From assembly GCF_000424145.1 (NCBI RefSeq), contig NZ_AUJI01000034.1, positions 1 through 64,000 on the forward strand: a DNA stretch of 64,000 nucleotides. The letters run 5' to 3'. A program made the position numbers and the translations under genes. This document shows positions 17,761 to 27,079 of the stretch, one piece after another; positions within the stretch are counted from its first letter, which is position 1; each line of letters starts with the position of its first letter. The notes beneath the pieces were generated by a model. It worked only from the letters and a program-made list of their open reading frames with translations, was not told the origin of the DNA and did not search any database. Source of the stretch: Butyrivibrio sp. AC2005. GTDB lineage: Bacteria; Bacillota; Clostridia; Lachnospirales; Lachnospiraceae.

Positions 17761-17767
17761 AAGAAGG

Positions 17768-18166
17768 GGAAAGAACGCTGCTTATCTGGCAGAGAACCAC
17801 GATTTTTCAAATATATTTGGAGACAGCTCTCCAATTGGAAAGCTCTATGAACTTGACGGGAAAGTTCTGCTGATAGGTGTGGATTATGACAAGAATACCT
17901 CCATTCATCTGGCAGATGTTCGTGCTGACTATCCGGGAAAGCATAACTGCATAGAACATAGTGCGGTTATGGAAAATGGAGAGCGTGTTTGGAAGGCATA
18001 TGAAACGCTTTATGTTGATGGAGAGGATTTCGTAGATATAGGAGCTGCCTTTGAGGCGGCACATAATGTAAACAAATGCACGCTCGGAGAGGCTGGACTA
18101 AAGCTTATGAAACAGCGTGAATTAGTAGACTTTGCCGTTGAATGGATTGAGAAAAACAGAAAGTAG
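17768..18166 (+). pseudogene. 5'-truncated aminoglycoside N(3)-acetyltransferase remnant
   Basis: The frame encodes about 132 residues matching the C-terminal half of AAC(3)-type acetyltransferases as I know them (GKNAAYL, NHDFSNIFGDSSPIGKLYELDGKVLLIGV, then GEDFVDIGAAFE to the end). The N-terminal half, including the acetyl-CoA site, is absent, and homology starts eight bases after the upstream Cys-rich gene. The frame stays open upstream only as an overlap with that gene. This is best read as a deletion scar. Confidence 0.8.
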
Positions 18167-18192
18167 TTTTTAAGCACTAAGGTATTTGCACC

Positions 18193-18843
18193 TCAAAGAA
18201 GTTTAAAATGACTCTTTCTATATTCTATAAGTCCTTCATCTTTCATGTGTGAGAGTTCTTTAGACATGTTGGTTCTTTCAAGGTTAAGGTAATCAGCCAA
18301 TTGTTGTCTGTTGAAGGGAATATCAAATTCTTTTGAGCCTGTCTGGAGTGCAATGGAATTGAGATATGACAAAAGACGCCCACGGCAGCTCTTCGGAGAA
18401 GTGTGAAAACTACGTCCGGAGAGGATAAGGTTTTTCTGCGATGAAATAATGAGTATGTTTTTTAAGAGCTTTTCCTTCCAAGAAGAGCTCTTTTTGCTGT
18501 CATTAAGGAGATTTCTGATATTGCAAAAGAGAATGCTGCAGTCTTCATTTGCCCTGACATCAACCAGAAGAACCTCGCCAAGAAGAGCATAGGTTTCGGC
18601 GAAGTACTGGTTTTTTCCTACATGACTTAAGACAGTGCAGTTGCCCCATACGTCGTTACTTTCTATAGTAACGCTGCCTGAGAGCACCATTCCTATATTG
18701 GAAGTTTGATCCCCGGCATGGAGAATTACATCATCTTTTCTATATTTCTTTTCCCTGGCATCAAGTGATTCAAGGCATGAGGACAGCTCTCTCGATGTCA
18801 TTCCCAGGAACAGTCTGCTTTTTTCTAATACACTAATTTCCAT
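18193..18843 (-). CDS. Crp/Fnr family transcription regulator
   Basis: This 216-aa protein has an N-terminal cyclic-nucleotide-type sensor fold (YRKDDVILHAGDQTSNIGMVLSGSVTI, about residues 34-63) and a C-terminal winged helix (FNRQQLADYLNLERTNMSKELSHMKDEGLI). No clear FNR-type four-cysteine cluster signature is visible, so the signal is unknown. The ATG at 18843 is chosen over an upstream TTG at 18852; the ribosome site is weak. It is transcribed away from a ferredoxin gene with a perfect palindrome between them. Crp/Fnr-ferredoxin pairs often serve nitrosative or redox stress, and it might also control the upstream operon (inference). Confidence 0.85.
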   Translation of the reverse strand: MEISVLEKSRLFLGMTSRELSSCLESLDAREKKYRKDDVILHAGDQTSNIGMVLSGSVTIESNDVWGNCTVLSHVGKNQYFAETYALLGEVLLVDVRANEDCSILFCNIRNLLNDSKKSSSWKEKLLKNILIISSQKNLILSGRSFHTSPKSCRGRLLSYLNSIALQTGSKEFDIPFNRQQLADYLNLERTNMSKELSHMKDEGLIEYRKSHFKLL

Positions 18844-18883
18844 AATTTTCAAAATGTGGTTTAAACAACATACTTGTTATAGA

Positions 18884-18898
18884 CAGTATATTATACTG
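18884..18898. promoter_or_regulatory. Perfect 7-1-7 palindrome, candidate Crp/Fnr-type operator
   Basis: CAGTATA-T-TATACTG lies in the roughly 100-base region between the divergent regulator and ferredoxin genes. It is a perfect inverted repeat, and a second palindrome, GTTTAAAC, lies about 20 bases away. The spacing is tighter than the classic Crp 5-6-5 site, so assignment to this regulator is inference. Confidence 0.5.
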
Positions 18899-18942
18899 AC
18901 ATCATCAGAACAAGAACAAAGGCAAAAAAGAGAGGTCTAAAG

Positions 18943-19713
18943 ATGGTCAGAAAAATAATAAAGATTGATGAAGAAAAGTGCAATGGATGTGGCATATGTG
19001 CAAATGCATGCCATGAAGGGGCCATTGATATTGTAAATGGAAAGGCAAAACTGGTAAGAGAAAATTTTTGTGATGGATTTGGAGATTGTCTGCCGGGATG
19101 TCCTATGGGAGCAATATCTTTTGAAGAGAGAGAAGCGCCTGCTTATGATGAAGCTGCAGTAAAGGCAGCTCAAGAGAAGAAAGGAATGGTAAACGATATG
19201 CATCAGTGCGAGAACAGGATGATGAAAGAAATGGAGCAGCATGTCGCAGGACATGGATGTCCGGGTTCAAGATTTATGACACTTAAGAGTAACGGTCAGG
19301 AGGACAATAATCCCGGACAGGATATGATTGGGGGAATGAGTTCACACCCTTCAAGACTGATGCAATGGCCTTGCCAGATAAAGCTTTTGCCAACACAGGC
19401 AGATTTTTATAACGGCGCCAAGCTCCTTATTGCAGCTGACTGTACAGCATACGCCTACGCGAACATGCATGAGGAATTCATGAAGGGTAAAGTCACAATG
19501 ATTGGATGTCCCAAGCTTGACGAAGGCGATTATACCGAGAAGCTTACGGAGATTATTTCAAACAATGATATTGCCAGTGTGACAATTGTAAGGATGGAGG
19601 TTCCCTGCTGCGGAGGCCTACAGAGGGCAGCTGAGAATGCAATAAAAAACAGTGGAAAATTCTTACCCTGGCAGGTTGTAACCATCTCCCGCAACGGAGA
19701 GGTAATTGATTAA
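18943..19713 (+). CDS. 4Fe-4S ferredoxin-domain protein
   Basis: This 256-aa protein has an N-terminal double-cluster ferredoxin region: CNGCGICANAC (about residues 12-22) and CDGFGDCLPGCP (about 42-53). It is followed by a linker rich in Met/His/Cys and a C-terminal domain with conserved cysteines (PCQIK, ADCTAYA, GCPKLD, PCCGG). Proteins of this layout often accompany hydroxylamine reductase (Hcp) and a Crp/Fnr regulator, but no hcp gene is visible here. It is likely an electron-transfer or redox-sensing partner. Confidence 0.82.
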   Translation: MVRKIIKIDEEKCNGCGICANACHEGAIDIVNGKAKLVRENFCDGFGDCLPGCPMGAISFEEREAPAYDEAAVKAAQEKKGMVNDMHQCENRMMKEMEQHVAGHGCPGSRFMTLKSNGQEDNNPGQDMIGGMSSHPSRLMQWPCQIKLLPTQADFYNGAKLLIAADCTAYAYANMHEEFMKGKVTMIGCPKLDEGDYTEKLTEIISNNDIASVTIVRMEVPCCGGLQRAAENAIKNSGKFLPWQVVTISRNGEVID

Positions 19714-19797
19714 ATTTCCCAGTAAGCGGATATTTCATAGCTTTTACGAGAAGTAAGTTTATACTGAATGTAGTGAGAAAAGATAAGGAGGCATATC

Positions 19798-20745
19798 ATG
19801 GCAGCACTTAATGAAAGAAAAGTAGCAGTAGTAGGTTGTGGATTTGTTGGTTCGGCATCGGCATTTGCGCTTATGGAGAGCGGGCTTTTTTCCGAGATGG
19901 TGCTGATAGATGTGAATAAAGAGAAGGCTGAAGGTGAAGCTCTTGATATCAGTCACGGACTTCCTTTTGCTAAACCGATGCAGATATATGCAGGTAATTA
20001 TAAGGATGCCGGGGATGCGGCAGTTGTGGTTGTTACTGCAGGGGCAGGGCAGAAGCCCGGAGAGACAAGACTCGATCTTGTAAAAAAGAACGTAGGCATC
20101 TTTAAATCTATTATCCCTGAGATTGCAAAATATAACAAAAAAGGAATTCTGCTTATCGTGGCTAATCCTGTTGATATACTTACATATACTGCAGCTAAGC
20201 TCAGCGGCTTTTCGGAGAATAGAGTGTTTGGCTCCGGAACAGTGCTCGATACGGCAAGGTTTAAGTATCTTTTGGGCGAGCACCTTAGTGTGGACAGCCG
20301 CTCTGTACATGCTTTTATTATTGGTGAGCATGGAGACAGTGAGATTGCAGCATGGAGCAGTGCTAATGTTTCTGGCATTCCTATCCATGATTTCTGCGAG
20401 ATGAGAGGACATTTTGAACATGAAAAGGCAATGAAAGAAATTGCTGAAAATGTTAAGAATAGTGCATATGAGATCATTGAGAAAAAGGGCGCTACATATT
20501 ACGGTATAGCTATGAGTGTAAGGCGTATCTGTGAGGCCATCATTCGTGATGAAAAGTCAATCCTTCCGATTTCCAGTATCCAGCATGGTGAGAATGGTAT
20601 TGACGGAGTAGCTCTTAGCATGCCGGCTATTGTCGGAAGAGACGGAGTTGAGGGTGCTGTGCCTATCAGGCTAAGTGAACAGGAAAAGGCTGCTCTCATG
20701 AAGTCTGCAGAAACATTGAAGGCTGTACTGGATGAATCTCTTTGA
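19798..20745 (+). CDS. ldh: L-lactate dehydrogenase
   Basis: This 315-aa enzyme reduces pyruvate to L-lactate with NADH, regenerating NAD in fermentation. The NAD-binding motif is VGCGFVGSASAFAL, the loop residue region GQKPGETRLDLV carries the substrate arginine, VANPVDILT carries the conserved Asn, and the catalytic His is in IIGEHGDSE. Length is typical. A strong AAGGAGG lies eight bases before the ATG. A terminator follows, so it is probably a single-gene transcript. Confidence 0.95.
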   Translation: MAALNERKVAVVGCGFVGSASAFALMESGLFSEMVLIDVNKEKAEGEALDISHGLPFAKPMQIYAGNYKDAGDAAVVVVTAGAGQKPGETRLDLVKKNVGIFKSIIPEIAKYNKKGILLIVANPVDILTYTAAKLSGFSENRVFGSGTVLDTARFKYLLGEHLSVDSRSVHAFIIGEHGDSEIAAWSSANVSGIPIHDFCEMRGHFEHEKAMKEIAENVKNSAYEIIEKKGATYYGIAMSVRRICEAIIRDEKSILPISSIQHGENGIDGVALSMPAIVGRDGVEGAVPIRLSEQEKAALMKSAETLKAVLDESL

Positions 20746-20779
20746 GTAGTAGAGAAATTTTACACATTTAGAAATTTTC

Positions 20780-20826
20780 AAAGACTACAAATAATGGTAT
20801 TGTTTAACTATTATTTGTAGTCTTTT
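20780..20826. terminator. Intrinsic terminator after ldh
   Basis: A perfect 16-bp stem, AAAGACTACAAATAAT with ATTATTTGTAGTCTTT, encloses a 14-base loop. T-rich DNA follows. Confidence 0.9.
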
Positions 20827-20848
20827 AATTTTGTTTGAGAGGATTTTT

Positions 20849-21430
20849 ATGTGCTGCAGGTACTACTATGCTGACAAAACTGCATATGCTGTGGAAAAAG
20901 AATTGGAACTGCCGGAGAGAATGCTGACACTTCCTGCTGGTGATGTTGTGCCGGGGATGTCAGCAGGGGCACTTGTTTTTGGAAAAGAGAAGGCAGATAT
21001 AACAGTCAGCGACCTTTATTGGGGACTTAGAACCAGGGACAAAAAGCTGGTGATAAATGCCAGGGCGGAATCTGTTCTGGAAAAGCCGATGTTTTCTGAA
21101 AGTATAAGGTCAAGGCGATGCATTCTTCCGGCATTGGGATTCTATGAGTGGGATAGTGACAAGACTAAATACACATTTACAAGAAAAGATGGTAGTCCAT
21201 TATACCTTGCAGGCTTATATGACATGAGCGATAACAGGGACAGCTTCGTGATACTTACTACAGAAGCTAACAGCTCAATGAGTCCTGTTCATGACAGGAT
21301 GCCTGTGATCATAGATGGAAATAATGTCAGGGAGTATCTGCGTGAGAGTAATGCAGCACTTGACATGATCAGGGAAAAAATGCCTGAGCTTGAAAGAAAA
21401 TGTGATTATGAACAGCTAAGTCTGTTCTGA
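20849..21430 (+). CDS. SOS response-associated peptidase (SRAP/YedK/HMCES family)
   Basis: This 193-aa protein of the family forms a thiazolidine cross-link with abasic sites in single-stranded DNA. The mature N-terminus is Cys2 (MCCRYYYAD), used for the cross-link, and other active-site marks are NARAES (Asn), GFYEWD (Glu) and HDRMPVI (His). The start at 20849 follows GAGAGG; Cys2 at this start supports it over the upstream in-frame TTG at 20831. Confidence 0.9.
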   Translation: MCCRYYYADKTAYAVEKELELPERMLTLPAGDVVPGMSAGALVFGKEKADITVSDLYWGLRTRDKKLVINARAESVLEKPMFSESIRSRRCILPALGFYEWDSDKTKYTFTRKDGSPLYLAGLYDMSDNRDSFVILTTEANSSMSPVHDRMPVIIDGNNVREYLRESNAALDMIREKMPELERKCDYEQLSLF

Positions 21431-21489
21431 CAGAGAACCACAATTTCCCAACAAGCATTCGGGATATTACCTTTGGGAGGACATGAAAA

Positions 21490-22941
21490 ATGGCACGGGA
21501 ACAAAAAGGATTTGTATATAAAGAGTTTGAAAAATGGATTGACGAACACAGAAATGAGATATTGGATAAGCTTCGCGGACTTGTTGCAATAAAGAGTGTA
21601 TCGGCTCCGGATGATTCAACATATCCATTTGGAAAAGGAGTGAACGACGTCCTTGAGAAGATGCTTGAACTGGGGAAGGAAAATCTTCTGGAGACAGAAA
21701 ACTATGAGAGCTATTTGGGAAGTATAGAATGGCATGTAGGCGGAGATGAGACGAACACGATAGGAATTTGGGCTCATCTGGATGTGGTTCCGGAGGGAAG
21801 TTCTGATGAATGGAAATATCCGCCCTATGAGATGACAGAGGATAATGGCTGGCTTTATGGAAGAGGTGTCGCTGATAATAAAAATGCAGCTGTAGGTGCG
21901 CTGTATATTCTGAAAGGACTTCGTGAATCAGGCTATGTTCCGAAACACAACCTGAAACTGTATTTGGGAACTAATGAAGAAGTCGGAATGAAAGATATTT
22001 CTTTTTACAGAGAAAAATATAGTACACCTTTTGTTTCCATTGTTCCCGATTCGGGTTTCCCGGGAAGCAGCGGTGAGTTTGGAAGGCTGGAGTTTGACCT
22101 GATTTCACAAAATAAACTGAGTAACAGATTTTTGGAATTACAGGGCGGCACAGTTTCTAACGTAGTTCCCGGTGAGAGCAGTGCTGACATAAGGATTCTT
22201 AATGAGGATGAAAAAGCAGCTGTAAAGGGAGTTCTTGAAAAAACAGATAATATAAGCATTTCATGGACTAATGATGTTGCGCATATTGTGGCCACAGGAA
22301 AACAGAGTCATGCAGCGATTCCGCAGATGGGAGTAAATGCAAACAAGATCCTTACAGATGCTATCTTACAGCTGCCATTCTTAGATCAGAATGACAGAAA
22401 TATTTTTGAATTTATATCAAATGTAAATAAGGATGTTTTCGGAACCTTCCTTGGAATAGACGGTGAGGATGAGATATCAGGGCAAACTGTCTCCGGTGGA
22501 AATGTTCTGTCTCTGTCAGATGGATATATTCATCTCGTTAATGATTGTCGTTTTAACGTATCAGACACATCAGCCAGGTTAACTGAGAATATCAGAAAGA
22601 TAGCTTCTGAGAATGGTTTTAATGCAGAATTTAATTCTGTAAAGGAGCCGTCTTTTGTGAATCAAGACAGTCCTATACTTGGTATTTTGAAGAATGCATA
22701 TCAGGACTATACAGGTGAAGAGGCGACGTTCCCTATCGGTAAGGGCGGAACCTATGCTGGTAAATTACCAAACGCTATAGCAACAGGAATCTGTAAGAGG
22801 AAATACACGGATTTCCCGGAGGGTATAAAGCCGGGGCATGGCAGTGTACATCAGCCTGATGAGTGCATGCCGGTTGAGGGGTATTTCGAAGGAATAAAGC
22901 TACTTGCTTTTCTTCTGACAGAGCTGGATAAAGCATTATAA
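21490..22941 (+). CDS. M20 family metallodipeptidase (PepV/Sapep-like)
   Basis: This 483-aa zinc exopeptidase probably cleaves dipeptides in the cytoplasm. Metal and catalytic segments are WAHLDVVPEG (His/Asp), GRGVADNKNA (bridging Asp), LGTNEEVGMKD (catalytic Glu pair), PDSGFPG, and KPGHGSVHQPDE near the C-terminus. A lid-type dimerisation domain is inserted in the middle. It lies 60 bases after the SRAP gene with TGGGAGGA before the ATG. Possible uses are peptide nutrition or cysteinyl-dipeptide turnover. Confidence 0.9.
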   Translation: MAREQKGFVYKEFEKWIDEHRNEILDKLRGLVAIKSVSAPDDSTYPFGKGVNDVLEKMLELGKENLLETENYESYLGSIEWHVGGDETNTIGIWAHLDVVPEGSSDEWKYPPYEMTEDNGWLYGRGVADNKNAAVGALYILKGLRESGYVPKHNLKLYLGTNEEVGMKDISFYREKYSTPFVSIVPDSGFPGSSGEFGRLEFDLISQNKLSNRFLELQGGTVSNVVPGESSADIRILNEDEKAAVKGVLEKTDNISISWTNDVAHIVATGKQSHAAIPQMGVNANKILTDAILQLPFLDQNDRNIFEFISNVNKDVFGTFLGIDGEDEISGQTVSGGNVLSLSDGYIHLVNDCRFNVSDTSARLTENIRKIASENGFNAEFNSVKEPSFVNQDSPILGILKNAYQDYTGEEATFPIGKGGTYAGKLPNAIATGICKRKYTDFPEGIKPGHGSVHQPDECMPVEGYFEGIKLLAFLLTELDKAL

Positions 22942-22982
22942 AAGGCATCATAAAAAGGCGCGCTACTAATATAGCACTGACC

Positions 22983-23028
22983 GGGCAGTATACATTCATT
23001 TGTGAATAGTATGCTGCCTGTTTTATTT
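22983..23028 (+). terminator. Terminator-like hairpin after the dipeptidase gene
   Basis: GGGCAGTATACATTCA can pair with TGAATAGTATGCTGCC with small mismatches around a four-base loop. TGTTTTATTT follows. Confidence 0.65.
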
Positions 23029-23440
23029 CTATAACTTTTGTAGAAACTACTAAAAGGTGATTGCTGCAGCGCAGATTTTGCAAAGAGTAATTGAGAAGAT
23101 GGTATTGTAATAGTGCATTCCATCATATTATTGGTGGGGATTATCTGCTGTATAATTAGAAAAATTAAATAGCGGCAGTTTATTTTAAATAAAGAAGGCT
23201 GCTGCAAATACGAATATTCAAAATTGCGGTAGGAATTATTAAGATGAAAAATCTGCTGCAAACACAATCATTCATATTTGCAGCAGGAGCTTTTGAGATA
23301 AATCATCTGCTGCAAAAGAGAAAGATCCAAAAAGCGATAGAAAATTGATGTGAAAAGTGACTGTCGTAATTTGAGAAAATGAAAATTGAGGAAGAAGATG
23401 ATGGTCAAAATGGTCTGCCGCAAAATGTATTACATGAAAT

Positions 23441-23500
23441 AACAGCAAAAATCCCACTGGATTTACAAAGAACAGCAGAAATCTCACTAAATCTACAAAG
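23441..23500 (+). repeat. Tandem duplication of a 30-base unit upstream of carB
   Basis: Unit one is 23441-23470 and unit two 23471-23500. Both begin AACAGCA, contain AAATC-CACT, and end TACAAAG; they differ at about five positions. Two copies without spacers rule out a CRISPR array. Confidence 0.75.
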
Positions 23501-23652
23501 AATATAGCATAATTGCACTTATAAAGTCTTGATCAATTTTAATCCATAAAAAGTAAATTGATAAATAGAGTTTGAATAAAATTTCCACTTGTTTTCTTCT
23601 CTCATGAATAATAAAATCTTTAGAAAGAAATTTTAAGGAATGGGAGAGGAAC

Positions 23653-26600
23653 ATGGCACAGAGAACAGATATTCACAAGGTACTAATAATCGGCTCAGGC
23701 CCCATTGTTATTGGACAGGCTTGCGAATTTGACTATTCGGGAACACAGGCTTGTAAGGCCCTTAGGAGTCTTGGCTATGAAATCGTCCTGGTTAATTCCA
23801 ATCCGGCTACTATCATGACAGATCCGGAGATGGCTGACAGGACTTATATTGAACCCTTAAATGTGGACCGCGTAGCGGCTGTAATTGAAAAAGAAAGACC
23901 GGATGCCCTTTTGCCCAATTTGGGAGGACAATCTGGTCTTAATTTGTGTTCAGAGCTTTATAAGGCAGGCGTTCTTGATAAGTATAATGTCAAGGTTATA
24001 GGTGTCCAGGTTGATGCCATAGAGCGCGGTGAGGACAGAACAGAGTTCAAGAAGACCATGGATATGCTGGGCATAGAGATGGCAAGATCAAAGGCCTGCT
24101 ACAGCATTGAAGAGGCCCTGGCAGAAGCTGATGAGCTTGGATATCCTGTTGTATTGCGCCCTGCATATACTATGGGCGGCGCAGGTGGCGGCCTTGTTTA
24201 CAACAAAGAAGAACTGCAGACAGTTTGTGCAAGAGGTCTAGCTGCATCAATTATCCATCAGGTTCTTGTTGAGGAGTCAATCCTTGGCTGGGAGGAGCTC
24301 GAGCTTGAGGTTGTAAGGGATAAGGACAACAATATGATCACGGTCTGCTTCATAGAGAATGTTGATCCTGTCGGAGTCCACACAGGTGATTCCTTCTGTA
24401 CTGCACCTATGCTCACAATAGATGAGGAACTTCAGAAGGAGCTTCAGCGTCAGGCATATAAGATTGTAGAGCATATCGGAGTTATCGGTGGCACAAACGT
24501 GCAGTTTGCACATGACCCTAAGACAGGCAGAATAGTTGTAATTGAGATCAATCCCAGAACCTCAAGATCATCTGCACTTGCAAGTAAGGCAACAGGTTTC
24601 CCGATTGCCCTTGTATCAGCAAAGCTTGCAACCGGTTTGACTCTGGCTGAGCTTCCTGACTCCAAGTTCGGAACTCTGGATAAGTATGTTCCAAACGGAG
24701 ACTATGTGGTCGTGAAGTTTGCGCGCTGGGCGTTCGAGAAATTCCGCGGTGTTGAGGATAAGCTTGGAACACAGATGAGAGCTGTTGGTGAAGTTATGTC
24801 CATCGGTAAGAATTTCAAGGAAGCTTTCCAGAAGGCTATCAGGTCTCTTGAGAAGGGCAGATACGGACTTGGAAATGTACAAAAATATGAGGAGATGGAC
24901 AAAGAGGAAATTCTTCATCTTTTAAAGGATGCTTCTTCAGAGAGATATTTCCTTATTTATGAGGCCTTCAAAAAGGGAGTTACTGTTGACGAGATTTTTG
25001 ATATCACAAAGGTTAAGCACTATTTCCTTAATGAAATAAAGGAGCTTGTTGAGGAAGAGGCAGCAATTGTGAAGGAGTTTTCAGGAAAGGTTCCTTCAAA
25101 GGAAGTACTCGTAAAGGCAAAGGAGGACGGCTTTGCAGACCGTTATCTTTCAGGACTTCTTAATGTATCTGAGGATGATATCAGAAATACAAGAGAAGAA
25201 TACGGTCTCCTTGAGAGCTGGGACGGCGTTCATGTATATGGAACAGAAGGAGCAGCATATTACTACTCTACTTACAAGACTGATGTACAGCTTGAGAACC
25301 CCAAGGATATGTCTTCTACTAACAAAAAGATAATGATCCTCGGAGGCGGTCCCAACAGAATCGGACAGGGTATTGAGTTTGACTACTGCTGCGTACATGC
25401 AGCACTTGCTCTGAAAAAGCTGGGCTTTGAGACAATAATCGTAAACTGCAATCCAGAGACAGTATCAACTGACTACGACACCTCAGATACACTTTACTTC
25501 GAACCACTTACTCTTGAGGATGTTCTTCAGATTTATAAAAAGGAAAAGCCCGTAGGCGTTATCGCTCAGTTCGGTGGACAGACACCTCTTAACCTTGCGG
25601 CAAAGCTTAAGGAAGAGGGTGTAAATATTCTTGGAACAACACCTGAGGTGATTGATCTTGCAGAGGACAGAGACCAGTTCCGTATGATGATGGAAAAACT
25701 GGATATTCCCATGGCTGAGTCAGGAATGGCTTCAGATGTCGAGGAAGCAAAGGCTATCGCAGCAAGAATCGGATATCCTGTAATGGTTCGTCCTTCCTTC
25801 GTACTTGGCGGAAGAGGAATGGAGATTGTCCGCGATGAAGAGAGCATGGAGGGATACATGAGGGCAGCAGTCGGTGTTACACCTGACAGACCTATCCTTA
25901 TAGACAGATTCCTTCACAACGCTCTTGAGTGTGAGGCAGATGCGATCAGTGACGGTGAGAGAGCTTTTGTTCCTGCGGTGATGGAGCATATCGAGCTCGC
26001 AGGTATTCACTCAGGTGACTCGGCCTGCATTATTCCTTCAAAGCATATCTCTGAAAAGCACTTAAAGACAATCGAGGAGTACACCAGAAAAATTGCGGTG
26101 GAAATGAATGTTGTGGGACTTATGAATATGCAGTATGCAATCGAGGATGATACGGTTTATGTACTTGAGGCAAATCCCAGAGCTTCACGTACAGTGCCGC
26201 TTGTATCCAAGGTTTGCGGTATCAGTATGGTTCCTGTTGCAACAGATATTATCACAGCACAGCTTACAGGAAGACCGTCACCTGTGCAGGCACTTATAGA
26301 TGCTAAGAAGAATACTGAGCCTGAATACTATGGCGTAAAGGAAGCTGTATTCCCCTTCAATATGTTCCCGGAGGTTGATCCTGTACTTGGACCTGAAATG
26401 CGTTCAACAGGTGAGGTACTTGGACTTGCAAAGACTCCCGGTGAAGCCTTCTTCAAGGCAGAGGAGGCAGCAAATGCAGCACTTCCGTTAGAGGGTGCGG
26501 TTCTCATTTCTCTTAACGATGAGGACAAGCCGCACGCAGCAGAGCTGGCAGAGGCTTTCTCAAAAGAGGGATTCAAAATCTATGCTACTGGTAAGACCTG

Positions 26601-26892
26601 TGAGAAGATAAACGGAGCCGGAATCGAGGCATCCAGAATCCTAAAGATCTTTGAGGGTGGAAGACCTAATGTTGAGGATTATATTAAAAACGGAGATATT
26701 CAGCTCGTTATAAACACACCCATCGGAAAGGGAGCAAAGTACGACGATGCATACCTTCGCCGTGCAGCTATTAAAGCCCGCATCCCCTACATAACCACTG
26801 TTGCTGCGGCTAAGGCAGCAGCCCAGGGAATTAGTGAAGTGAAGAAGGACGGCTGCGGAAACATCAAGTCGCTGCAGGAGTACCATAGTTAA
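23653..26892 (+). CDS. carB: Carbamoyl-phosphate synthase large subunit
   Basis: This 1079-aa enzyme makes carbamoyl phosphate for pyrimidine and arginine synthesis. It has two ATP-grasp halves: the first begins near residue 1 with GSGPIVIGQACEFDYSG, the second near 557 with GGGPNRIGQGIEFDYCC. A C-terminal MGS-like allosteric domain (EAFSKEGFKIYATGKTCE onward) completes it. Length is standard. The small subunit gene carA is not next to it, which is unusual. The AGGAATGGGAGAGGAAC leader gives a good ribosome site. Confidence 0.97.
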   Translation: MAQRTDIHKVLIIGSGPIVIGQACEFDYSGTQACKALRSLGYEIVLVNSNPATIMTDPEMADRTYIEPLNVDRVAAVIEKERPDALLPNLGGQSGLNLCSELYKAGVLDKYNVKVIGVQVDAIERGEDRTEFKKTMDMLGIEMARSKACYSIEEALAEADELGYPVVLRPAYTMGGAGGGLVYNKEELQTVCARGLAASIIHQVLVEESILGWEELELEVVRDKDNNMITVCFIENVDPVGVHTGDSFCTAPMLTIDEELQKELQRQAYKIVEHIGVIGGTNVQFAHDPKTGRIVVIEINPRTSRSSALASKATGFPIALVSAKLATGLTLAELPDSKFGTLDKYVPNGDYVVVKFARWAFEKFRGVEDKLGTQMRAVGEVMSIGKNFKEAFQKAIRSLEKGRYGLGNVQKYEEMDKEEILHLLKDASSERYFLIYEAFKKGVTVDEIFDITKVKHYFLNEIKELVEEEAAIVKEFSGKVPSKEVLVKAKEDGFADRYLSGLLNVSEDDIRNTREEYGLLESWDGVHVYGTEGAAYYYSTYKTDVQLENPKDMSSTNKKIMILGGGPNRIGQGIEFDYCCVHAALALKKLGFETIIVNCNPETVSTDYDTSDTLYFEPLTLEDVLQIYKKEKPVGVIAQFGGQTPLNLAAKLKEEGVNILGTTPEVIDLAEDRDQFRMMMEKLDIPMAESGMASDVEEAKAIAARIGYPVMVRPSFVLGGRGMEIVRDEESMEGYMRAAVGVTPDRPILIDRFLHNALECEADAISDGERAFVPAVMEHIELAGIHSGDSACIIPSKHISEKHLKTIEEYTRKIAVEMNVVGLMNMQYAIEDDTVYVLEANPRASRTVPLVSKVCGISMVPVATDIITAQLTGRPSPVQALIDAKKNTEPEYYGVKEAVFPFNMFPEVDPVLGPEMRSTGEVLGLAKTPGEAFFKAEEAANAALPLEGAVLISLNDEDKPHAAELAEAFSKEGFKIYATGKTCEKINGAGIEASRILKIFEGGRPNVEDYIKNGDIQLVINTPIGKGAKYDDAYLRRAAIKARIPYITTVAAAKAAAQGISEVKKDGCGNIKSLQEYHS

Positions 26893-26922
26893 GGACTTCA
26901 AATGTTGAATGCCCCTACTAAA

Positions 26923-26958
26923 GCCTTCCCCCTCAGGGGGAAGCTGACGGATGAGGGT
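26923..26958 (+). repeat. Dispersed intergenic element, copy 1
   Basis: GCCTTCCCCCTCAGGGGGAAG followed by a GACGGATGAGGGT tail matches elements at 28796, 42964, 43028 and 45004. The CTTCCCCC/GGGGGAAG arm forms a hairpin. Confidence 0.75.
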
Positions 26959-27009
26959 GATAGCATATATTTATATGCAACTACAAGTTTTGCATATTTT
27001 ACACTAATA

Positions 27010-27064
27010 AGGCGTTAGCGGATAATGGTATCGTAAGATACAAAATCTGTTAACGCTTTTTCTT
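27010..27064 (+). terminator. Hairpin terminator before the SGNH hydrolase gene
   Basis: AGGCGTTAGCGGAT pairs with ATCTGTTAACGCTT, with a small inner TATC/GATA hairpin, followed by TTTCTTT. It lies in the carB-hydrolase gap. Confidence 0.65.
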
Positions 27065-27079
27065 TATGAGGTACGATTT

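Larger units (their letters stand above)
22942..23652. other. 711-bp non-coding region before carB, repeat-bearing
   Basis: No supported gene lies here. A terminator-like hairpin sits at 22983-23028 after the dipeptidase. The middle part repeats a CTGCTGCAAA word several times (near 23202, 23251 and 23309, with an inverted copy near 23277 and a CTGCCGCAAA variant near 23415). Two 30-base tandem copies follow at 23441-23500. The last 130 bases are AT-rich and should hold the carB promoter. No PyrR-binding or known riboswitch pattern was recognised. Confidence 0.55.

Noticed and set aside
17639-17767. An N-terminal extension of the AAC(3) remnant
   Set aside because: The frame there overlaps the second Cys-rich gene and its translation does not resemble acetyltransferase sequence.
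23441-23500. Short CRISPR array upstream of carB
   Set aside because: There are only two units, directly adjacent, with no spacers and no cas genes.
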